DNA from: an uncultured Eubacteriales bacterium
Lineage (GTDB): Bacteria > Bacillota > Clostridia > Oscillospirales > CAG-272
Reading direction: 5' to 3'
NCBI GenBank assembly: GCA_900555785.1
Contig: USMO01000101.1
Location: 1 to 6,265 of the forward strand
Length of the DNA: 6,265 nt
Position numbers and translations under genes: made by a program. Positions 1 to 3,849 of the stretch are shown here, in pieces (position 1 is the first letter of the stretch; each line of letters opens with the position of its first letter). Under the pieces are notes generated by a model. That model ran no database searches, had not been told where the DNA came from, and saw only the letters and a program-made list of their open reading frames with translations.

Positions 1-469
1 GGCGTTGGTTTTCGTCAAACCCGAGCCGCGCCAGGACCGAGACGCACCGCGCACGAAATTCCAGTCCGCCGTCCCGCACGTAGCGGTCGTGCAGGTCGGT
101 GTATTCCTTCACCGCCGCATCGCTGCCGGTCTTCAGGTCGCCAGCCTCCAGTTCCTGCAGCCGTGCCTCTGCGGCAAGCAGCTGAGGAAAGGCATGGAGC
201 ATCCGCTCCTCAACGGTCTGGCGGCTGTCTCCGGTGTCAAAAGCGTCATCCTGCCGCAGAATGCCAACGGTTTTGCCCTTGGATAGATAGATGTTGCCCG
301 CCGTTGGTTCCAGGTCCCCGTGAATCAGACGGAACAGGGTGGATTTTCCGCACCCGTTGACCCCGATGATGCCGAGGCGGTCGGTTTCCTCCAGCGAAAA
401 GGAGACCTTCTCCAGCACCGGCGTGGTGCCGAACGAGAGGGAAAGGTCGCTGACTGTCAGACAAAGCAT
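1..469 (-). CDS. ABC-F family ATPase, N-terminal part (runs off the left edge)
   Basis: The 156 visible codons encode the start of an ABC-F protein, a soluble class with two ATPase domains and no membrane segments. Members act on the ribosome, as translation factors or in antibiotic protection. The protein begins MLCLTVSDLSLSFG, the usual opening of the family. It has a Walker A motif GVNGCGKST at residues 36-44 and a Q-loop glutamine near residue 73 (GILRQDD). From about residue 85 comes a charged helical stretch with LHDRY. The signature motif, Walker B, inter-domain linker and second ATPase domain lie outside the window, so the subgroup (Uup, YdiF, resistance type) cannot be assigned. The start is supported by GAGGAG 11 bases upstream, overlapping the stop of the preceding repressor gene, so the two are probably co-transcribed and perhaps translationally coupled. 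Family call is firm; exact role is unknown. Confidence 0.9.
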   Translation of the reverse strand, partial: MLCLTVSDLSLSFGTTPVLEKVSFSLEETDRLGIIGVNGCGKSTLFRLIHGDLEPTAGNIYLSKGKTVGILRQDDAFDTGDSRQTVEERMLHAFPQLLAAEARLQELEAGDLKTGSDAAVKEYTDLHDRYVRDGGLEFRARCVSVLARLGFDENQR

Positions 470-480
470 GGTAACTTGCA

Positions 481-487
481 CTCCTCA
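481..487 (-). promoter_or_regulatory. Ribosome binding site of the ABC-F gene overlapping the upstream stop codon
   Basis: On the minus strand the bases read TGAGGAG: the TGA stop of the repressor gene (485-487) runs directly into the AGGAG ribosome site of the ABC-F gene, 11 bases before its ATG. This arrangement often couples translation of neighbouring genes. Coupling is inferred; the overlap is seen directly. Confidence 0.75.
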
Positions 488-1108
488 GAATTTCGTTTTT
501 GCTTCCACCGCCACGCCGAGAATGCGGGCGCGTCCGGCTTCAAAATCCTCCTGCGTGAGGGGGATGGGGGAATAGCTGCCGTTCTCCGGCGCGAGCAGAA
601 TCCGGCGTCCCTGCTTTTCCAGTCGCCGCACAACCGCGCCGCCCTCGGTCAGGCAGGAAACAATCGCGCCCGCCGCAGCGTCCTGCTGCCGGTGAAAGAG
701 CACGCGGGTCCCGGCAACGATGCCGCAGCCCTGCATGCTGCTGTCGTGTACTTCGAGATAGAAATAGTCCTCCGGCTGCTGCACGTCGGCAAACTCCATC
801 CCCAGCAGCGTTTCGTCGGTGACGATCGGCTTACCGGCAAGGATTTCTCCGACTACCGGGACCATCCGGCTGGCGCGCAGGCTTTGCAGCCGTGCGGCGG
901 TATCCCGTGCGCCGCTGTCGGTTTCCAGCAGCTCGTCCAGTCCGATGCCGAAATAGTCCGCGATTCGGGTCAGTTTATTCGCCTTCGGGGCGGACCTGCC
1001 GCTCTTCCAATCCGAAAAGGTGGAGGGGGCGATTCCGGTTGCTTTGGAGAGCTGATAAACCGTCACGCCGTGCACTGCGAGCAGCTGCTCGAGCCTTGCG
1101 TAGTCCAT
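485..1108 (-). CDS. LexA-like XRE/S24-family repressor with a Lys-to-Arg change in the catalytic dyad
   Basis: This 207-residue protein has an XRE-type helix-turn-helix (about residues 4-60; LSKATGIAPSTFSDWKSG is the recognition part) and a C-terminal S24 peptidase-like domain (about 83-207). In the LexA/phage-repressor family the second domain dimerises the repressor and cuts the protein at an Ala-Gly bond after DNA damage. The C-terminal half aligns with E. coli LexA almost without gaps: VPVVGEILAGKP contains the Ala91-Gly92 cleavage site, HDSSM puts Ser124 at LexA Ser119, and LLAPENGSYSPI matches LexA LLPENSEFKPI. The position of LexA Lys156 is Arg161 (VVRRLEKQG, where LexA has TVKRLKKQG), with the same 37-residue spacing from the serine. 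Self-cleavage may therefore be lost or weak. The start at 1108 is chosen because AAGGAGG lies 9 bases upstream and the helix-turn-helix begins at once; a longer in-frame extension to 1312 has no family resemblance. The DNA-binding domain is not the winged LexA type, so this is probably not the SOS LexA itself. Confidence 0.9.
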   Translation of the reverse strand: MDYARLEQLLAVHGVTVYQLSKATGIAPSTFSDWKSGRSAPKANKLTRIADYFGIGLDELLETDSGARDTAARLQSLRASRMVPVVGEILAGKPIVTDETLLGMEFADVQQPEDYFYLEVHDSSMQGCGIVAGTRVLFHRQQDAAAGAIVSCLTEGGAVVRRLEKQGRRILLAPENGSYSPIPLTQEDFEAGRARILGVAVEAKTKF

Positions 1109-1183
1109 TCCGGGGGTCCTCCTTGTTGAAAATGGTAAAATATTCCTGTTGCTTCGACACGCTTTGACAGGGGAATTTGGGCA

Positions 1184-1195
1184 TTCCTCCGATAT
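1184..1195 (+). repeat. Candidate operator half, copy 1 (TTCCTCCGATAT)
   Basis: TTCCTCCGATAT recurs as TTCCTGTCCGATAT at 1248-1261, the second copy having two extra bases. The two copies bracket the plus-strand promoter at 1218-1246, one upstream of the -35 and one at the expected transcription start. Each is followed by an imperfect inverted match (TTCGG at 1196-1200; ATCGG at 1275-1279). They are candidate binding sites for the adjacent repressor; no binding is shown by sequence alone. Confidence 0.4.
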
Positions 1196-1204
1196 TTCGG
1201 AAAT
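1194..1204. promoter_or_regulatory. Candidate operator palindrome ATTTCGGAAAT
   Basis: This is an 11-base palindrome with 5-base arms around one central base. It abuts the possible minus-strand -10 box (TATGAT, 1203-1208) of the repressor gene, which would suit autoregulation. The core TTTCGGAAA is the reverse complement of TTTCCGAAA inside the palindrome at 1375-1389. Function is inferred. Confidence 0.35.
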
Positions 1205-1217
1205 CATAAATAATCTA

Positions 1218-1246
1218 TTGACACGACTTCGAAAATGCGGTATAAT
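1218..1246 (+). promoter_or_regulatory. Consensus sigma-A promoter for the sigma-like regulator gene
   Basis: TTGACA (1218-1223), a 17-base spacer and TATAAT (1241-1246) match the sigma-A/sigma-70 consensus at all twelve positions with ideal spacing. Transcription should start near 1253, giving a leader of about 155 bases before the ATG at 1409. The spacer contains TTCGAA (1228-1233). Such a perfect promoter would be strong if unregulated, which suggests that a repressor holds it down. Confidence 0.8.
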
Positions 1247-1247
1247 G

Positions 1248-1261
1248 TTCCTGTCCGATAT
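1248..1261 (+). repeat. Candidate operator half, copy 2 (TTCCTGTCCGATAT)
   Basis: This is the second copy of the repeat seen at 1184-1195. It begins two bases after the -10 box and covers the predicted transcription start, where a bound repressor would block initiation. CCGAT (1255-1259) pairs with ATCGG (1275-1279) as a spaced inverted repeat. Operator function is inferred. Confidence 0.4.
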
Positions 1262-1374
1262 CAGTATACACGAAATCGGCGAAAAAGTCAACAGGTCCTT
1301 TAAAAAAAGCAAAAAAAGCGGGGGACGGATGCGGCTGCTGCCGGGTATTGATCTGGCGGGTCACATTCGCATTC

Positions 1375-1389
1375 GTGTTTCCGAAACAC
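1375..1389. repeat. 15-base palindrome GTGTTTCCGAAACAC before the sigma-like regulator gene
   Basis: Two perfect 7-base arms flank one central base, a layout that suits a protein-binding site better than a stable RNA hairpin because the loop would be too small. It ends about 20 bases before the ATG at 1409 and just upstream of the ribosome site, so a bound protein could act as a roadblock. It shares its core with the palindrome at 1194-1204. Confidence 0.45.
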
Positions 1390-1408
1390 AGAAAGGTAGG
1401 GGAAAGGA

Positions 1409-1783
1409 ATGACAGAACAGGCGTTAGCGGCAACGCGCGAGGCAGCGGCGCGGGATTTTTTGGCGGGGTATCAGCTTTGCCTGGATTTACTGAAGCTGAA
1501 AAAATACGAGCGCCGGCGTTCGGAGTTATTTGACGAGCCCTGCCGGTGCGAGGATGTTCTTGCCGGAAACGAGCTGTTCTGGCGCGCCCGGATGGAAGCG
1601 GTTTGTCAGGCGATTGCGTCTCTGCGCAACGGGCGGGAGAAGCTGGTTCTTTATCATCGCTACATCCGCGGGGAAAGTGTTGAGCATGCTGCCGGGATTC
1701 TCGGCATCTCGCGCCGCACGGCTTACCGTGCCTTCAAGCGCGGGCTTTCCGTCATCGGCGCTCAGCTGGAGAGGGGGCGGTAG
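1409..1783 (+). CDS. Small regulator with a sigma-70 region-4-like helix-turn-helix (phage-type)
   Basis: This 124-residue protein has an alpha-helical, charged N-terminal half (about residues 1-70; KLKKYERRRSELFDE, with Cys45 and Cys47) and a C-terminal helix-turn-helix at about residues 76-113. The segment LYHRYIRGESVEHAAGILGI followed by SRRTAYRAFKRGL has the pattern of sigma factor region 4, which reads -35 elements. It lacks sigma region 2, so it is unlikely to be a full sigma factor. The layout and length resemble phage late-gene activators of the ArpU/RinA and DUF1492-type groups, which I judge by eye only. The ATG at 1409 follows AGGGG with a 6-base gap. It is divergent from the S24 repressor and has its own perfect promoter. 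The target genes are not visible: the next gene downstream faces the other way. The role is inferred; the helix-turn-helix call is fairly firm. Confidence 0.8.
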   Translation: MTEQALAATREAAARDFLAGYQLCLDLLKLKKYERRRSELFDEPCRCEDVLAGNELFWRARMEAVCQAIASLRNGREKLVLYHRYIRGESVEHAAGILGISRRTAYRAFKRGLSVIGAQLERGR

Positions 1784-1797
1784 GGGGTAGGAAGACC

Positions 1798-1846
1798 TTG
1801 GAGAGGGAAGGAGGACCCTTTCGGAGGGTCCTCCTTCCCTCTCCAA
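1798..1846. repeat. Perfect 22-bp inverted repeat with a 5-base loop
   Basis: The arms at 1798-1819 and 1825-1846 are exact reverse complements around the loop TTCGG. The left arm begins TTGGAGAGGG and ends AGGACCCT. The hairpin starts 15 bases after the stop of the sigma-like gene. As RNA it would be very stable and could stop transcription or protect the 3' end. However, neither strand has a T-run after it, so it is not a classic intrinsic terminator. Confidence 0.9.
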
Positions 1847-1847
1847 A

Positions 1848-1983
1848 CCTCTCCTATTCTCCCCGAACTTTCCTGCGCCGGGGTTTGGGACAGAGCTTTT
1901 GGATGTTCCGTGCTGCGGGGCGGGACGCGGTATGGGCGCGGGGCAAACCCCGGCGCAGGAAAGTTTTTTGGGGGATGGAGAGG
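1848..1983. repeat. Large inverted repeat: perfect 22-bp core arms with extended outer pairing
   Basis: The core arms at 1866-1887 and 1944-1965 are exact reverse complements (left arm starts AACTTTCCTGCGCC, ends GGGGTTTG). Outside them CCCC (1861-1864) pairs with GGGG (1970-1973), and CCTCTCC (1848-1854) pairs exactly with GGAGAGG (1977-1983). The 56-base interior (1888-1943) is GC-rich and has no recognisable gene. A T6 run (1964-1969) follows the right core arm on the plus strand, so this could end plus-strand transcription, although the loop is long. The structure resembles a miniature inverted-repeat element or a fold-back repeat. Confidence 0.8.
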
Positions 1984-2011
1984 GGCGCCGCAGGCGACGG
2001 ATGAGGGAGTC

Positions 2012-2029
2012 GAAAGAGCAGTCTCTTTC
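2012..2029. repeat. Small hairpin just past the tetR-type gene
   Basis: GAAAGAG (2012-2018) and CTCTTTC (2023-2029) form a 7-base stem with the loop CAGT, eight bases beyond the stop codon of the minus-strand TetR gene. Position fits a 3'-end hairpin for the holA-tetR transcript. There is no T-run after it on the minus strand, so a role as an intrinsic terminator is weakly supported. Confidence 0.4.
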
Positions 2030-2037
2030 AACCCCGC

Positions 2038-2595
2038 TCACCTCTCCTTCGCGCGGGCGATAAGTTCTTCGCTCATGCCGCGGCAGAGATTGGTGGCGCG
2101 GTGGATTTCCTCGATGGCGGTATCCTTCATCCCGTTTTCCACCCAATCGTAGGCGAGCCCGAAGATTTCGCACTTGATAAAGCGGATGATCACCGAGCGG
2201 TCGTAATCGCTGACGACGCCTTTGCCGAACACCGTATCGATATAGACGGTGACGAGGTATTCGCAGATTTTCATCAGGGCGGTTTCGTAGATGTCGCGGT
2301 TGACCGAATTGTAGATATGGTAGACGGCGCGCTTATTGGAGAGGGCGAAGCGGAATGCGACGTCTACGCATTGGTCCAGTGAGGTGATGGTGGGGTACTG
2401 CGCGATGATGCGGTCGACCTCTTCGCGAATGATTTCACCTAAGAGCGTCGGAATATCCTGAAAATGGTAGTAGAAGGAATTGCGGTTGATGCCGCATTCC
2501 TCCACGATCATGCGCACGCTGATCTGTGCGAGCGGCTTTTCGTTCAGCAGCTTGATAAACGCCTCCTTGATGGCGCGTTCGGTCAGATTGGACAT
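2038..2595 (-). CDS. TetR/AcrR-family transcriptional regulator
   Basis: This 185-residue protein has the TetR layout: an N-terminal DNA-binding domain (about residues 1-50) and an all-helical C-terminal domain that normally binds a ligand and dimerises. The helix-turn-helix is at about residues 26-45 (ISVRMIVEECGINRNSFYYH, then F), with the FYYHF ending that marks the family. The opening TERAIKEAFIKLLNEKPL is the usual first helix. The C-terminal part (IYNSVNRDIYETALMKICEY, later FIKCEIFGLAYDWVENGM) resembles the clostridial TetR group related to DhaS-type regulators. The ligand and targets cannot be read from sequence. The ATG at 2595 follows AAGGAGGT with a 5-base gap. It lies 22 bases after holA on the same strand, with no promoter room between, so it is probably co-transcribed with holA. 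Confidence 0.92.
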   Translation of the reverse strand: MSNLTERAIKEAFIKLLNEKPLAQISVRMIVEECGINRNSFYYHFQDIPTLLGEIIREEVDRIIAQYPTITSLDQCVDVAFRFALSNKRAVYHIYNSVNRDIYETALMKICEYLVTVYIDTVFGKGVVSDYDRSVIIRFIKCEIFGLAYDWVENGMKDTAIEEIHRATNLCRGMSEELIARAKER

Positions 2596-2617
2596 GGGGT
2601 ACCTCCTTTTGGAAAAC

Positions 2618-3649
2618 TCAAACCGAGCAGATCAGGCGCTCCAGCGCGGTATAGCCCTGCGGGGAGAGCTTCAGCGTGCGGTCGGCAACCGTGCAGGCGT
2701 CCAGTGCATTCCGCAGCGCGCCGGGGCGCATCCGGGACAGGCTCTTGCGGTAAAGCCCGACCTTAAATTCGTGCAGTTTCAGCGCGGCGGCGATTTCCCG
2801 CTCGGTCGAGCCGCCGGAAAGCAGCGCCTGAACGCTTGCCATATCGCAGAACACACGGATGACATCGCCGAGGATTACCAACGGGTCCACGCGGCGAAGC
2901 TTATAGTCGCGCAGAATATCCAGCGCGGCGTCGCGCCTGCCGTCCATCATCGCATTGGCAAACGCGAATGCGTCGTATTCGGTTGCGGGCGTGCAGACAA
3001 ACCGCATGTCCTCCTCGGTTACCTGTGTTCTGCCGTGCTGCGCTTCGTAAAAGCTCAGTTTGTCAATCTCGTTTGCAAGCGTGAACATGCCGGCGCCGCA
3101 GAACCGGATCATACCGGCGCAGAACTCCTGCGAAGCCTCAATGCCGTTGTGCTGGAAATGCCGCGCGACCCAGACCGCCAGCTTGGCAGGGGAGGAGCGC
3201 TCGAACTGCACCGGTGTGAGCACCTCGCCCAGCCGGTTCAGCATGGCAGAGGGACGCTTGGGCAGGTAGCCGGCATCAAAGCAGTCGGCAGCCGCGAGGA
3301 CCAGCACCGTGTTGTAGTCGTACTCCCGCACAGCCGAAACAGCATCACAGAGTGCATCCAGATCGGCGGGGCGCATGGACGTAAAATCCAGCCCCGAGAG
3401 CACCACCAGCTTGCGGTCTGCCATAATCGGAAGCGGCATCAGCGCATCTACCAGCCTGTCGGGGGTAAAATCCAGCGCGTCAAGCCGCATGTCATTGAAA
3501 ACGGCAAAGGACGGGTCCGGGCAGAGGCAGTCGCGCGCCAGCCGAACGGCAGAGAGCTTAAGGTAATCCTCGTCGCCGAAAAACAGATACGCCCTGCCGG
3601 GCGCGGATTTGATCTCCTTGCGGAAATCGGATTCTTTGAGAATGTTCAT
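2618..3649 (-). CDS. holA: DNA polymerase III delta subunit
   Basis: HolA (343 residues, normal length) is the clamp-loader subunit that opens the beta sliding clamp so that it can be placed on DNA during replication. The N-terminal AAA+-like domain begins with AYLFFGDEDYLK at residues 20-31, the family equivalent of YLLYGEE-YL and a degenerate nucleotide-binding site, as expected for delta. LPIMADRKLVVLSGLDF is the conserved segment usually involved in clamp contact. The central part has FCGAGMFTLANEIDKLSFY, the typical L-NEI-KL motif, and the C-terminal collar helices include DPLVILGDVIRVF and end YTALERLICSV. The ATG at 3649 follows AGGAG with a 9-base gap. A good promoter lies just upstream, divergent from alaS. 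A TetR gene follows at 22 bases, which is an unusual partner: in many Firmicutes holA lies near comEC and rpsT. Confidence 0.95.
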   Translation of the reverse strand: MNILKESDFRKEIKSAPGRAYLFFGDEDYLKLSAVRLARDCLCPDPSFAVFNDMRLDALDFTPDRLVDALMPLPIMADRKLVVLSGLDFTSMRPADLDALCDAVSAVREYDYNTVLVLAAADCFDAGYLPKRPSAMLNRLGEVLTPVQFERSSPAKLAVWVARHFQHNGIEASQEFCAGMIRFCGAGMFTLANEIDKLSFYEAQHGRTQVTEEDMRFVCTPATEYDAFAFANAMMDGRRDAALDILRDYKLRRVDPLVILGDVIRVFCDMASVQALLSGGSTEREIAAALKLHEFKVGLYRKSLSRMRPGALRNALDACTVADRTLKLSPQGYTALERLICSV

Positions 3650-3675
3650 GGGCAGTTTCTCCTGTATCTACCCAT

Positions 3676-3704
3676 ATTATAGCATAAAATGTGCGGCGCG
3701 TCAA
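3676..3704 (-). promoter_or_regulatory. Sigma-A promoter for holA and the tetR-type gene
   Basis: On the minus strand TTGACG (3699-3704), a 17-base spacer and TATAAT (3676-3681) match the consensus at eleven of twelve positions. The 5' leader would be only about 20 bases, ending at the AGGAG ribosome site of holA. Confidence 0.78.
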
Positions 3705-3769
3705 GAAAAAGCCGCTTTTTTCCGGAAAGAAATGTGCGCCCGCTCCTGCCGCTTTTTGCCCGAAACCGG

Positions 3770-3798
3770 TTGACAATCGGGAGAAAATGTGCTATACT
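3770..3798 (+). promoter_or_regulatory. Sigma-A promoter for alaS
   Basis: TTGACA (3770-3775), a 17-base spacer and TATACT (3793-3798) match the consensus at eleven of twelve positions. The leader to the ATG at 3850 is about 45 bases, too short for a T-box riboswitch, so tRNA-dependent attenuation, common for Firmicute synthetase genes, is not used here. The -35 box is 65 bases from the -35 of the divergent holA promoter. Confidence 0.8.
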
Positions 3799-3849
3799 AC
3801 ATCTATCTATGATTTTTTGTGAAGTGAAACATGAAAGGACTGTTTACCC

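Larger units (their letters stand above)
1109..1408. promoter_or_regulatory. Divergent control region between the S24 repressor and the sigma-like regulator
   Basis: These 300 bases hold no convincing gene and are more AT-rich than the flanks. They carry a consensus plus-strand promoter, a ribosome site for each flanking gene (AAGGAGG at 1118-1124 on the minus strand; AGGTAGGGG at 1394-1402 on the plus strand), two copies of a TTCCT..CCGATAT repeat and two TTTC-N-GAAA palindromes. On the minus strand TATGAT (1203-1208) is a possible -10 box for the repressor gene, but I see no good -35 for it. The layout, a repressor facing its likely target across shared operators, is typical of phage immunity regions and autoregulated switches. 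That the repressor binds here is inference. Confidence 0.65.
1784..2037. repeat. Intergenic block of nested inverted repeats between two convergent genes (probable dispersed repeat)
   Basis: This 254-base stretch separates the 3' ends of the sigma-like gene and the tetR-type gene. It is almost wholly built from purine-rich/pyrimidine-rich inverted repeats and a GC-rich end segment (GGCGCCGCAGGCGACGGATG, 1984-2003). A 9-base TGGAGAGGG is repeated directly at 1799-1807 and 1976-1984. Read on the minus strand the end segment spells the peptide PSSVACGA, a string I recall from many spurious ORFs in gut Clostridia, which points to a repeat present in many copies. No transposase is present, so if mobile it would be a non-autonomous element. 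Membership of a dispersed family rests on memory and needs a search. Confidence 0.6.

Noticed and set aside
1109..1312. N-terminal extension of the S24 repressor to an ATG at 1312
   Set aside because: The added residues have no repressor resemblance and would cross the consensus promoter. A strong AAGGAGG lies at the right distance from the ATG at 1108, where the helix-turn-helix domain begins.
1109..1408. A Gram-positive SOS box (CGAAC-N4-GTTCG) for a LexA-type protein
   Set aside because: Looked for on both strands; only fragments such as TTCGAA occur, so the repressor cannot be tied to the SOS regulon from this region.
1526..2173. Several open frames across the intergenic repeat block (minus 1526-2173, minus 1762-2031, plus 1798-2004)
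   Set aside because: They are low-complexity translations of inverted repeats, overlap the ends of two well-supported genes, and have no convincing start signals.
2480..3682. A 400-codon open frame on the plus strand, opposite holA and longer than it
   Set aside because: Its translation matches no family I know and is rich in His, Arg and Gln as expected of an antisense frame in GC-rich DNA. It fully covers holA, which has clear family motifs, a ribosome site and a promoter.
3709..3757. Direct repeat GCCGCTTTTT in the holA/alaS intergenic region
   Set aside because: Two short copies with T-runs but no convincing stem structure around them; probably chance in a T-rich promoter region.
3799..3849. 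T-box riboswitch before alaS
   Set aside because: The predicted leader is about 45 bases, far too short for the T-box stems, and no T-box sequence or terminator is seen.
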